Assembly: GCF_900117455.1 (NCBI RefSeq)
Contig: NZ_FPHO01000003.1
Coordinates: 1,082,501-1,146,500, forward strand
DNA: 64,000 nt
Origin: Hyphomicrobium sp. CS1GBMeth3
GTDB taxonomy: Bacteria > Pseudomonadota > Alphaproteobacteria > Rhizobiales > Hyphomicrobiaceae
Direction of reading: 5' to 3'
Shown here: piece by piece, positions 22,115 through 32,181 of the stretch
Layout of the letters: every line of letters begins with the position of its first letter
Numbering within the stretch: position 1 is the stretch's first letter
Made by a program: the position numbers and the translations under genes
Notes under the pieces: generated by a model
Databases searched by the model: none
What the model was told of the DNA's origin: nothing
The model's input: only the letters and a program-made list of their open reading frames with translations

Positions 22115-22879
22115 ATGGTGTTGTCGAACAGGCCTTCCAGTACCAGGACGTTCGTGGCTCGCGCGCTCCCGGGCGCTGTGCGTCCGTCTCCTATTCACGC
22201 ACTCCTCGCTCTCGATCTGATAGCCATCTCGGCTTTTCTCGCCCTGCATCTGGCGGGGCGATCAACAGGCCATCGGGCGCAATGGCTGATGCTCAACGTC
22301 GATCATTCGTTACCCGAGTTCCTGCTTTACGGAAAATGGCTCGCCGTTGCGCTTCTGCTCGTCTGGGCGTTCCGTCGGGACAGCGGAGCGGTCTGGGTGG
22401 CGTTGGCGGTGACCTTCCTGGTCATCCTGGCGGATGACGCCTTTCGGATCCACGAAAGGGAAGGCCTGGCGCTTGCGGAACGATGGGAGTTGAGTGCTGC
22501 CTTCGGTCTGCGCGCACGAGACATCGGCGAGCTTTTGGTCTGGGCCGCACTAGGCCTGATCGTCCTCGCCAGCATCGCGGCTGGACTTTGGAGATCGACG
22601 CCTGAGCAGCGAAAGGCGGCGCGGCCGCTGCTGCTGACGCTCGTCGCGCTGGTGGTGGCGGGTGTCGGCGTGGACATGCTCCACAGTGCTGTGTCAGGCG
22701 CCCTGCTCGGACATCCTTTAAAGCAGCCGGTGGCCGTGCTCATGATCCTCCTGGAGGATGGCTCCGAGCTTCTCCTCGGCACGTTGGCTGTGTGGCTGGC
22801 CATGCGGCGCGCGGGGCTCGAGAACGGATCTGGTTACGGGATGCCTGCAACGCCGACCGCGCTAGCAAAAGTGCGTTAG
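22115..22879 (+). CDS. Multi-spanning membrane protein of unknown function
   Basis: 254 residues with about six hydrophobic segments (around 30-48, 70-86, 92-106, 133-155, 170-188 and 210-232). An acidic/His stretch DDAFRIHEREG lies in the loop after the third segment, and a related helix LLEDGSELLLG lies near the end. I do not recognise the family; paired DD/HE residues between helices recall metal- or lipid-related membrane enzymes, but this is only a resemblance. No strong ribosome site precedes the ATG, so the start is uncertain. It is the first gene after tRNA-Leu. Confidence 0.65.
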   Translation: MVLSNRPSSTRTFVARALPGAVRPSPIHALLALDLIAISAFLALHLAGRSTGHRAQWLMLNVDHSLPEFLLYGKWLAVALLLVWAFRRDSGAVWVALAVTFLVILADDAFRIHEREGLALAERWELSAAFGLRARDIGELLVWAALGLIVLASIAAGLWRSTPEQRKAARPLLLTLVALVVAGVGVDMLHSAVSGALLGHPLKQPVAVLMILLEDGSELLLGTLAVWLAMRRAGLENGSGYGMPATPTALAKVR

Positions 22880-23071
22880 CCGTCCCATACAAGATCGCGT
22901 GCGAACCCCTCAGCCTCTGCATCCGAGATTTCTCCAGCGTCAGCAAAACTCCAAGACTGCAACGTTCAGCGGCGCGCACTTGCTCGCTGAGCGGAACTAT
23001 GCCGTATTGCCGCGGCCAATTTGCCAAAACTGTCGTCCCCGCCCCGCGGGCACGCTCAAATAGGTTCGAGA

Positions 23072-23638
23072 ATGCTGAAGATCACGATGAGCCAACCAGA
23101 GATCGATCTGTTCTCGAGCTTTCTTCGTGCCTCAGCATCGTACTTCGAATTTGGAATGGGAGGCAGCACGTGTCTGGCTGCAAGCCTCGTCAAATCGCAC
23201 GTCTATTCCGTCGATAGCGATGTGAGCTGGATCGACCGAGTTCGGGAAGAGGTTGCGGAATCGGCGACCGAGGTAAGCTTGATCCACGTCGATATCGGGC
23301 CCACTGGGGCATGGGGCACACCGATCAACAGAAACATGGCGCACCTTTTCGATGCCTATTCGCTCGCAATCACGCGCCCCGGATTTCCGCCCTTCGACTT
23401 ATGTCTCGTCGACGGACGCTTTCGCGTCGCTTGCTTTCTGCAAGCAATCCTACATCTCGATGCGTGCGCCGTAGTCGGCATCCATGATTACACGGTGCGC
23501 CCGCACTATCACGTCGTCGAGGAGTTCGCCCGGCCTATTGCCGCCAGCGGACAGCTGGTCTTTTTCGTAAAGCGCAAAAACGCGGACCCGAAGGCATTGA
23601 AGAAAGTGCTCGATGCCCATCGTCGCGTCTCGGCCTAG
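23072..23638 (+). CDS. SAM-dependent methyltransferase-like protein
   Basis: 188 residues from ATG 23072; another ATG at 23087 is possible. The order of motifs fits a Rossmann methyltransferase: FEFGMGGSTCLAASL (glycine-rich loop), VYSVDSDVSWIDRVREEV (acidic end of strand 2), FDLCLVDGRFRVACFLQAI (motif IV) and GIHDYTVRPHYHVVEEF. Such proteins occur in polysaccharide and secondary-metabolite loci. The acceptor is unknown. It sits tail to tail with the ATP-grasp-like gene. Confidence 0.7.
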   Translation: MLKITMSQPEIDLFSSFLRASASYFEFGMGGSTCLAASLVKSHVYSVDSDVSWIDRVREEVAESATEVSLIHVDIGPTGAWGTPINRNMAHLFDAYSLAITRPGFPPFDLCLVDGRFRVACFLQAILHLDACAVVGIHDYTVRPHYHVVEEFARPIAASGQLVFFVKRKNADPKALKKVLDAHRRVSA

Positions 23639-23650
23639 TTCCAAACCGGC

Positions 23651-24799
23651 CTACCCCTCGTTGTCGAGCCGGCTCGCGTAAAACAGGCCGGGCGAAAGAA
23701 ACTGCCGATTGAAGCTGAGAGACATCTCGCGAACGGCAACGTTGGCTTCCGCCTTCGTGAGGCCATTCGGAGGTCCTGACGGGGTATTATTGACGTCGAC
23801 GATCCATATATCGCCGTCACCTGCATCGCGCAGCACATCGAGCTCACCGTAATCGAGGCCGATGGTTCGACAGAACCTGAGGATCTGCCGCAGCTCGTCT
23901 TCCGAAAACACGTTGTGCGGGAGGGTCATGACCGCCGCCGTATTCGCGTTCGAGAACCGGCTCGCAAGCGGGCGGGTCTTGAGATAGACGAGTGGAATTT
24001 CCCGGCCGATGATCACGACACGGATATCGCGCACGGTGTTGCTGTCCGCACGGTTATCAATCACCCGTTGAACAACCGAGCCACTGAGGTCCAGGCTTCC
24101 GAGGTCAACCCCCTTCACCAGGTGCCCATTGTGCGTTGCATTGGCTTCTGACTTTACGACGTAAATATCTTCGGGTCGTATCTCTTGCGTGTCGACACAG
24201 AGTGCGCGGCCAAAAATCTGTTTGTGGATGCGGTCAACCGCAGATTTCGAGATGTCGTCGAACCCGCCGTTGATCAAGTACCGCAGGCCTTGCGGTTTTG
24301 GATTGTGAGGGTCACAGAACCAGATATTGAATTCTTCGCTGCCGTCCGGTGCTGTAACTGGCGTTGCCCCGATGCAGTAGAGAATTTTGCTGAGAGCCGA
24401 CGCCCGCTTTAAGTCGAGCGCAAAACTTACGTTGCCGTATATCCCGATGGCCCGGCCCGACGCGTCGCCGATCAAGTGTTTTGCGTCACCGAGAATGACG
24501 TCGCGGTCTTGGATCGTCAGCGACCCATTCGGCAGTGGCACCCCGTCCGGATCGAGCAGCTTGACGTCGTTCTCTCCAAATCCAAGGAAACCCGCGACGT
24601 CGAACCGGAAGCCCCCACCCGTCTTACAAATGTTGAGCTGATCAAGATCCTTGCGATAACCAACTGCAGGAAACGCAACGCGGGCGATACCATTGACGGC
24701 CACAGTCACATTGCAGGTTTTGCCTGTCTTTGAGGCGCACCATCCGGCAAGCTCGGTACCACTGATAACGTCCACAGCCCCAGCAAAATTAGTAGCCAT
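23651..24799 (-). CDS. ATP-grasp-like protein with N-terminal GW-type accessory domain
   Basis: 382 residues. The N-terminal 105 residues (GTELAGWCASKTGK ... VTVAVNGIARVAFPAVGYRKDL ... GGGFRFDV) resemble the short beta domain that precedes some glycosyltransferases in Rhizobiales (pattern GWA-x-D ... V-x-V-DG ... YR-DL ... GF). The C-terminal part ends with LDYGELDVLRDAGDG and IWIVDVNNTPSGPPNG, the metal- and ATP-binding pattern of ATP-grasp enzymes (acidic residue, then D-x-N-x-TP). A carboxylate-amine ligation on a peptide or saccharide is possible but unproven. The upstream DNA is unusually AT-rich for this genome, a sign of possible transfer. Confidence 0.65.
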   Translation of the reverse strand: MATNFAGAVDVISGTELAGWCASKTGKTCNVTVAVNGIARVAFPAVGYRKDLDQLNICKTGGGFRFDVAGFLGFGENDVKLLDPDGVPLPNGSLTIQDRDVILGDAKHLIGDASGRAIGIYGNVSFALDLKRASALSKILYCIGATPVTAPDGSEEFNIWFCDPHNPKPQGLRYLINGGFDDISKSAVDRIHKQIFGRALCVDTQEIRPEDIYVVKSEANATHNGHLVKGVDLGSLDLSGSVVQRVIDNRADSNTVRDIRVVIIGREIPLVYLKTRPLASRFSNANTAAVMTLPHNVFSEDELRQILRFCRTIGLDYGELDVLRDAGDGDIWIVDVNNTPSGPPNGLTKAEANVAVREMSLSFNRQFLSPGLFYASRLDNEG

Positions 24800-24987
24800 A
24801 AAAACCTCAATAGAAACAATATAACTATGAAAAACTCCTGCTATTAATACTCAAACTCTGCGGAACGGCAACAAAACTCCGCACACTGCGCGTGACTCAC
24901 CTCGAGCAGGCTGGATCCGGCCGTTCGCAGACCCGCTTGCAAGACGATCGTCCCGCACAAGCTACGGGTCTTATCCGGCAAGCAGGC

Positions 24988-26394
24988 TCATACGTACTGA
25001 CCACCTATCGAGTCGGTCCCCGCGGAGCTGCCCGGGAAGAAATTCGCCCCTCCACCGCCTGTCGCAATCACGCCGTTCATCGAAACGTCATAGCGCTTGC
25101 CGGTGATCGTGCCTCCGGTGAAGCTTGCGGACGTGCAGTTCAGGATTCCGCAGCGGTCGCATTGCGCGAATGCCGTCGAGAAGTTCAGCGTACCGGAGAG
25201 GGTGATCGTTCGGCCGAAGAGGTTGATGTAGCCGCCTGGCGAAAGCATGAGATGGCGCGCGGAACCACTCGTCACCGTGTAATTGCTGGTGACCTCGATC
25301 TGGCTTCCAGGACCGTTGGCACGTAGATGCGCAGTCGAAGGACTCCCGGCAAAGACGATACCGGCACCGACATTTATCAAGCCGCCATTTGCAGCGACGA
25401 GTCCATGGGATGTCCCGGCGATCGTGAGGCCGGTCAGCGATAATTTTGACGCGATGTTCTGGACATGAGCAGCAATAGCGCCGGCAATAGTGACATTGGC
25501 CGGCGTTGCCGGATCGCCCCTCAGCGTGACGGTGCCTTGACCGATCCAGGGAGCGCTGACCACAGGTCCCGTGCTCCACGTCCCATTCCCGAGCTGGATC
25601 GTGACGTTGTAAATGGAGAGATCGAGCGCAGCGACCGTGCTTATGGCCTTGGCAATCGTCAGGAACGCACCACCAGCGCTGTCGGCGAGCCCATCGTTGC
25701 TGTCGCTGCCGTCGGAGCGGACATAGTAGGTGCGGTTGGCCGTCAGAACCTCGCGGCTCGGCGTGAGCGGATGCGCCACCGCGCCCGTGGCCCTGTCGAT
25801 GACGATGGCCTCATGCCAGAGACTGCCGTCAGCGCTGACCTTCACATGGAAATTGTCGTCACCGGCGAGCCCGAATTCCGCGCGGCCCAAGTAGTCCGTC
25901 TGGAACAGCACACTGCCGGTATCGGCGGGCGCGTTCTTGTTGATCTTGAGCTGATGGCCTGCGCCCTCGTGGTCGAACAGAGACGCTGGGCTCGCCACCG
26001 CCACCCGGTTGGTTTCGTCCGGGCTGGCATTGACCCCCAGCATCGGAACGGGCAGCGCGCTGGCGGCAGCCCATTCCGCACCATCGAAGACATAAAAGGC
26101 GCTCTCGTCCGCAACCCAGGCCTGCCATCCGGCCTGCGGCTCATAGAACGCCCAGGCACCATCCTGATAAGCCGCGATCTGACCGGCGCGCCCGCTCCAG
26201 CTTCCGCTCGGGCCGGCGGCAACGATGTAGCGGCTCCCCTCGGCCGGCGACCCGGGCGGCGTCGCCAGATCCTTGTCCGCGACGGCGAGCTGAACGACGG
26301 CGTCGAGCGCGCGCAGAGCCTCGTTGTGCGTCACATGCTTCTGCGACTGTGCCGCGAGGATGTAAGGAAGTTTGAGGTTCGTGGTCTCGTCCAT
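24988..26394 (-). CDS. DUF2793 domain-containing protein with C-terminal beta-helix-like region
   Basis: 468 residues. The N-terminal 110 residues (TNLKLPYILAAQSQKHVTHN, ALRALDAVVQL, PPGSPAEGSRYIVA, GAWAFYEPQAGWQAWV) are DUF2793, a domain of phage and gene-transfer-agent tail regions in alphaproteobacteria. The middle resembles a phage fibre segment, and residues 225-468 form Gly/Ala/Thr/Ser/Asn-rich strands (YYVRSDGSDSNDGL ... TVTLRGDPATPANVTIAG) like a right-handed beta-helix. Here it stands without any other tail, capsid or terminase gene, so it may be a phage/GTA remnant or a reused surface adhesin. It has no signal peptide. Confidence 0.82.
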   Translation of the reverse strand: MDETTNLKLPYILAAQSQKHVTHNEALRALDAVVQLAVADKDLATPPGSPAEGSRYIVAAGPSGSWSGRAGQIAAYQDGAWAFYEPQAGWQAWVADESAFYVFDGAEWAAASALPVPMLGVNASPDETNRVAVASPASLFDHEGAGHQLKINKNAPADTGSVLFQTDYLGRAEFGLAGDDNFHVKVSADGSLWHEAIVIDRATGAVAHPLTPSREVLTANRTYYVRSDGSDSNDGLADSAGGAFLTIAKAISTVAALDLSIYNVTIQLGNGTWSTGPVVSAPWIGQGTVTLRGDPATPANVTIAGAIAAHVQNIASKLSLTGLTIAGTSHGLVAANGGLINVGAGIVFAGSPSTAHLRANGPGSQIEVTSNYTVTSGSARHLMLSPGGYINLFGRTITLSGTLNFSTAFAQCDRCGILNCTSASFTGGTITGKRYDVSMNGVIATGGGGANFFPGSSAGTDSIGGQYV

Positions 26395-26619
26395 GGGCCG
26401 GAAGCTTTTGCGCCAGATCTGCGCTCACTATCGCCGAGCCGCTCGAAGCGAGGATAAAGTACGCCCCGCCGGAGATTTCAGCGGACGACGCGGGGCGCGC
26501 CCTTGCTTTTACCCGGCGGAACCGGTACACCGCCCACACGGCATTTCGGATTAAATAATACGTTTCAATAGGTTGCGCCAACCTTTGCCGAGCCGTCACG
26601 TGCACGCGAGGCCACATCG

Positions 26620-27240
26620 ATGTCAGCACCCACGATCAAGCTCCATAAGGGCGACCTGCCCGCGGGCCTCACCTTCAAGAACAGCATCGCGATCGATACC
26701 GAGACCCTCGGCCTCAACCCGCATCGCGATCGACTATGCCTGGTCCAGCTCTCGGCCGGCGACGGCACGGCGCATCTGGTGCAGCTCGACCGCGCCACGT
26801 ATGACGCCCCGCGCCTCAAGGCACTGCTGACCGACCCCGGCGTGCTCAAGATTTTCCACTTCGCGCGCTTCGACCTAGCCGCGATCGAGCGCTACCTCGG
26901 CGTGATGGTCGCGCCCGTCTACTGCACCAAGATCGTCTCCAAGCTGGTACGCACCTACACCGATCGCCACGGCCTCAAGGATCTTGCGGCCGAGCTGCTC
27001 GGCGTCGAGCTGTCGAAGCAGCAGCAGAGCTCCGACTGGGGCGCGCCGACGCTGACCCAGCAGCAGCTCGCCTACGCCGCCGCCGACGTGCTGCACCTGC
27101 ACGCGCTGAAGGAGAAGCTCGACGTCATGCTGGCGCGCGAGGGGCGCGAAGCCTTCGCCACCGCCGCCTTCTCGTTCCTGCCGACCCGCGCCAAGCTCGA
27201 TCTCGCGGGCTACGAAGACGTGGACATTTTCGCACACTGA
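26620..27240 (+). CDS. Ribonuclease D-like 3'-5' exonuclease
   Basis: 206 residues of the DEDDy exonuclease fold. The metal-binding residues are D26 and E28 (AIDTETLGL), D85 (HFARFDLAAI), and Y152/D156 (YAAADVLHLHAL). It lacks the HRDC domains of E. coli RNase D, as is normal for the short alphaproteobacterial form, which is thought to trim structured RNA 3' ends. It is separated by 285 bp from the Lpt cluster. Confidence 0.9.
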   Translation: MSAPTIKLHKGDLPAGLTFKNSIAIDTETLGLNPHRDRLCLVQLSAGDGTAHLVQLDRATYDAPRLKALLTDPGVLKIFHFARFDLAAIERYLGVMVAPVYCTKIVSKLVRTYTDRHGLKDLAAELLGVELSKQQQSSDWGAPTLTQQQLAYAAADVLHLHALKEKLDVMLAREGREAFATAAFSFLPTRAKLDLAGYEDVDIFAH

Positions 27241-27525
27241 GCAAAAGCCAGGCTCGCGGGACGGAAATTGCTGATAAAAAGCCCGTCGATCAGTCCCAAT
27301 GTCACCCCATTCGCGGGCGATGGTCGAGGGTGCTTTGAAAAGTGCGGATACCGGTTCTCGACAGAAGCACGGCAAGACAGAGATCTGGCATCCTTCGCAT
27401 TTCGTTGAAACGGGGGAGCCGAAGATCTTCGCCCGTGCAACGCTGCATCGCTCCGGTCTCCACCGGCCGACAGTCGCGCGTTCGCGCAGGGAAGGACCAG
27501 TGAGGCGGAACGCGGGGGAACCCCA

Positions 27526-29553
27526 ATGGTCATGACCGCTGACCAGTCAATCAGCATGATCGGAAGCGGTCGGCCCGGCGATGGCATCGTCATGGAGGTT
27601 GACCGCACGAAGGAGTTCCGCAGCGCGGGGCGCCGCACGGCGCTCGTGCGCACTTTGCGCATCGCCTTTCCGCTGACCGCCGTGGCGCTGCTTGGTGTCT
27701 ACGCGCTCTCGATCGTGCAGACGGCGGGCCTCGTCGGCCAGGAGACGCTGAGCGGCATCTCGATCCGCAAGATCCTGCCCGAGGACCTTGCCATGAAGAA
27801 CCCGCGCTACGAGGGCTTCAACAAAGATGGCGGCAGCTATGTCTTCACGGCCAAGACGGCGCAACAGGATCTGACGATCCCCGGCGTCGTCACGCTGAAC
27901 GACATCACGGGCGAGGTCTACCAGCCGGACAAGACGCGCACGGACATCACGGCCAAGCGCGGCATCTTCAATAACGAGAAGAACCTGCTCGACCTCTACG
28001 AGCAGATCAACGTCGACTCCCAAAGCGGCCTCAAGGCTCGGCTCACGCGTGCCACGATCCTTACCAAGGAGGACTTGCTGACCTCGGAGGAGCCGGTCCT
28101 CGTCGAGTTCCCGAACGGCTCCGTGCGCTCGAAGCGCATGACGCTACGCCAGAAGGCGCGCGAGGCAACGTTCGCCGAGGAGGTCGCGGTCGTGCTGACC
28201 CCGCCCGCCGACAGCAACAAGAGCGTTCCCGTCGAGGGCGCGCCCGCCGCCGCAGAAGGCGGCACTCTGTTCACGCCGTCGAGCGGCCCCATCAACATCG
28301 CTGCCCAGCGCCTCGACATCAGCGACACTGACAAGACGGCGCTGTTCACTGGCAACGTGCGCGCCGAGCAGGCCGGCTCCACGATGACCACGCCCGAGCT
28401 CCAGGTCATCTATGAAGGCGAAGGCATGATGGGCGGCAGCGCCGAGCCGAAGCCCGCCACCGGTGCGGCATCGCCAGCCGGCAAGCTGAAACGCATCATC
28501 GCCAAGGCACCGGTCGTCATGCAGCGCGAGAACGGTGACGTGGTCACGAGCGAGAGCGCCGACTTCGACGCCCTGGCCGAAACGGCCGTTCTTGTCGGCA
28601 ACGTCGTCATGACCTCGGGCACCGACCGGCGCGCCGTCGGCCGGCGCGTCGAGATCAACGAAGCCGACGGCACCATCGCGCTGATCGGAGATGTCACGAT
28701 CACACAGGGTGGCAACGAGTTGCGCGGTGGTCACCTCGCGATCAACCGCACGGCCGGCACCGCCCGGCTGACGAGGCCGCCCGAAGCGACCGCCGGCCCG
28801 GGCCGCATCAGCGCGCGCCTCCTGCGCAGCGGCGACGGCAATGGCACGGCCACCAAGGCAGCCGCTGGGAGCAGCCAGGGTGCGGGCGCGTTCGGTTCGT
28901 TCCGCACGGATCCCAACGCACCGGTCAACCTCACGTCCGACTCACTCGATGTCGACGACACGCGAAAGGTTGCGGTCTTCCGCGGCGAGGTCAACGCCGA
29001 GCAGGATTCGTTCAAGATCCAATGCGCCGAGCTGTCCGCCTTCTATTCGGGCCAGGCAGGCCTCGTCGAAGCCGCCAATCCGGGAGCCTCGAAGAACGGC
29101 GGCGCCGCCGCCGAGCTGACGCGCATCGAGGCACGCAGGAACGTCCATGTCACCGCCTCCGACGGCCAGAAGGCTACTGGCGACTGGGCCGACTTCGACG
29201 CCAAGGCCAACCGCATCGTCATGGGGGGCAACGTCGTGCTGTCGAAGGGCAAGAACATGGTTCGCGGCACGCGCCTCGTCATCGACATGACGACCGGGGA
29301 GAGCAAGATCGACACCGCGCCTCAGAACACGGTCGCGGCGCCCAAAGGCGGGGGCTGGACGACCAACGCGCCCGCCGAGGCAGCCCCCGCGAGCAAAGGC
29401 CGCGCAAGCGCCGTATTCTTCCCCGAGGAGATGCAGGAGAAAAAAGGCGGGGCCAGCAAAGGCAAGGCCAAAGCCCCGTCGAATACCGATTCCGTGGACG
29501 GTTGGTCCGCCACGGCCGCCCCTGACGGCAGCGCGGGCGGTCCTGCGAATTGA
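27526..29553 (+). CDS. LPS export protein: LptC fused to two LptA/OstA domains
   Basis: 675 residues. A cytosolic N-terminus with one membrane helix (about 46-66) leads into an LptC jelly-roll (70-225: LSGISIRKILPEDLAMKNPRY ... GLKARLTRATILTKEDLLTSEEPV). Two LptA/OstA modules follow: the first about 255-435 (INIAAQRLDISDTDKTALFTGNV), the second about 465-605 (VNLTSDSLDVDDTRKVAVFRGEV). The C-terminus is Ala/Lys-rich and disordered. LptC and LptA normally are separate periplasmic parts of the bridge that carries LPS from LptBFG to LptD; here they form one chain. No stop or frameshift separates them. lptB follows 70 bp later. Confidence 0.88.
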   Translation: MVMTADQSISMIGSGRPGDGIVMEVDRTKEFRSAGRRTALVRTLRIAFPLTAVALLGVYALSIVQTAGLVGQETLSGISIRKILPEDLAMKNPRYEGFNKDGGSYVFTAKTAQQDLTIPGVVTLNDITGEVYQPDKTRTDITAKRGIFNNEKNLLDLYEQINVDSQSGLKARLTRATILTKEDLLTSEEPVLVEFPNGSVRSKRMTLRQKAREATFAEEVAVVLTPPADSNKSVPVEGAPAAAEGGTLFTPSSGPINIAAQRLDISDTDKTALFTGNVRAEQAGSTMTTPELQVIYEGEGMMGGSAEPKPATGAASPAGKLKRIIAKAPVVMQRENGDVVTSESADFDALAETAVLVGNVVMTSGTDRRAVGRRVEINEADGTIALIGDVTITQGGNELRGGHLAINRTAGTARLTRPPEATAGPGRISARLLRSGDGNGTATKAAAGSSQGAGAFGSFRTDPNAPVNLTSDSLDVDDTRKVAVFRGEVNAEQDSFKIQCAELSAFYSGQAGLVEAANPGASKNGGAAAELTRIEARRNVHVTASDGQKATGDWADFDAKANRIVMGGNVVLSKGKNMVRGTRLVIDMTTGESKIDTAPQNTVAAPKGGGWTTNAPAEAAPASKGRASAVFFPEEMQEKKGGASKGKAKAPSNTDSVDGWSATAAPDGSAGGPAN

Positions 29554-29623
29554 CAGCCCCTGCCGAAACCGGCTCGAATGGGCGAGCTTTCCCGATGCAT
29601 CCTGAACACGGCAGACCACCCGC

Positions 29624-30472
<849 letters not shown>

Positions 30473-30654
30473 GTATAGCCTGGGGCTCGAGCCTGTTCTG
30501 GAACAGGGCGCCACGAGCCAGGACCGTGCGGGGACCCTTTGCGCGCCGACGTCGAGATGCATGAGCATCATGCAACCTGAGGAATGTCGGCCCGGGCCGA
30601 ACCGTGGGCGTGTACGCTCGGCGGCCTCCAGAAGCCGGAGCCTGAAGGTCTAGC

Positions 30655-32181
30655 ATGGCGTTGAGCGCAAAGCTCGAGTTGAGGCAAGGCCAGCAACTGG
30701 TGATGACACCCCAGTTGCAGCAGGCCATCCGTCTGCTTCAGCTGTCCAACCTTGAGCTGAGCCAGTTCGTCGAGACCGAGCTCGAGCGCAATCCGCTGCT
30801 CGAGATCGACGACGCGTCAGACACCGCGCCGAAGGCCGAGCGCGAGCCGGACGGCGACACGCCGGTCGAGCGCAGCGAGAGCGCGGGCGAGGAGGAATGG
30901 CTGGACCTCGGCAAGCAGGTCGCGGAACCATCCGATAGCTTCGACGGCGACTTCGACGGGTCCGATAGCGATGCCGCTCCCGGCATGGCGGCTGACGGAC
31001 TGGACTCCGGCTGGGCCAGCCTGCGCCAGCGCACGAGCAGCATCGACATCGACGACATCAACCCCGAGACCTTCGTCTCCAGCGAACCGTCTCTCCGCGA
31101 TCACCTGAGCGAGCAGCTCCCCCTCGTCGTGCACGATCTCGTAGAGCGTCTCATCGGCCAGTACCTGATCGATATGGTCGACGAAGCGGGCTACCTGCAG
31201 GCGGATCTCGATCAACTCGCGGTAAAGCTCGGCGCCCCGCTCGCGCTGGTCGAGACCGTGCTCGCCAAACTGCAGACGTTCGAGCCGGCCGGCGTCTTCG
31301 CGCGATCCCTCGCCGAGTGCCTCGCGCTCCAGCTCAAGGAGCAGAACCGCTACGATCCCCAGATCGCCGCCCTTCTCGACAACCTCGACCTGCTCGCCGC
31401 GCACAACATGGCGGCCCTGCGCAAGGCCGTCGGCGCCGACATGAGCGAGATCACCGAGATGATCGAGGAGATCAAGCGGCTGAACCCGAAGCCAGGTCTG
31501 CGATTCGGCTCCGTTCAGCTCCAGCCTGTCGTTCCCGACGTGCTCGTGCGCGCCGCATCCGACGGCGGCTGGCTGGTCGAGCTCAACAGCGACACGCTAC
31601 CCCGCGTCCTGGTCAACCGCACCTACTTCGCCGAGGTCAACCGCACGGCGCGTACCGAGAAGGACAAAGGTTATCTGCTCGATTGTCTGCAGACGGCGAA
31701 CTGGCTTGTCAAAAGCCTCGATCAGCGCGCCCGAACCATCCTCAAGGTCGCCGAGGAGATCGTGCGCCAGCAGGATGCCTTCTTTACATACGGTGTGCAG
31801 CATCTGAGGCCGCTGAACCTCAAGACCGTCGCCGACGCCATCTCGATGCACGAATCGACCGTCTCGCGCGTCACTTCGAACAAGTACATGGCGACGCCCC
31901 GCGGCATCTTCGAGCTGAAGTACTTCTTCACCTCCGCCATCCAGTCCGCCTGCGAGGGCGAAGCGCACTCATCCGAGGCTGTTCGCCACCGAATTCGCCA
32001 GATGATCGACGGCGAGAGCGCGCGCAGCATCCTCTCGGACGACAAGCTCGTCGAGCGCCTGAAGGCCGAGGGCATCGACATCGCGCGCCGCACGGTGGCC
32101 AAGTATCGAGAGGCCATGCGCATCCCCTCATCCGTGCAGCGCCGCCGCGAGAAGCGCCTGGCCGAGCGGATTGCGCGCTGA
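30655..32181 (+). CDS. rpoN: RNA polymerase sigma-54 factor
   Basis: 508 residues. Region I (1-50) is Gln/Leu-rich (LELRQGQQLVMTPQLQQAI) and binds enhancer activators; an acidic region II spans about 60-125; the core-binding domain and helix-turn-helix TVADAISMHESTVSRVTSNK follow; the RpoN box is ARRTVAKYREAMRIP near residue 485. It directs transcription of nitrogen, motility and other activator-dependent genes. It is placed 180 bp after lptB as in most Rhizobiales. Confidence 0.97.
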   Translation: MALSAKLELRQGQQLVMTPQLQQAIRLLQLSNLELSQFVETELERNPLLEIDDASDTAPKAEREPDGDTPVERSESAGEEEWLDLGKQVAEPSDSFDGDFDGSDSDAAPGMAADGLDSGWASLRQRTSSIDIDDINPETFVSSEPSLRDHLSEQLPLVVHDLVERLIGQYLIDMVDEAGYLQADLDQLAVKLGAPLALVETVLAKLQTFEPAGVFARSLAECLALQLKEQNRYDPQIAALLDNLDLLAAHNMAALRKAVGADMSEITEMIEEIKRLNPKPGLRFGSVQLQPVVPDVLVRAASDGGWLVELNSDTLPRVLVNRTYFAEVNRTARTEKDKGYLLDCLQTANWLVKSLDQRARTILKVAEEIVRQQDAFFTYGVQHLRPLNLKTVADAISMHESTVSRVTSNKYMATPRGIFELKYFFTSAIQSACEGEAHSSEAVRHRIRQMIDGESARSILSDDKLVERLKAEGIDIARRTVAKYREAMRIPSSVQRRREKRLAERIAR

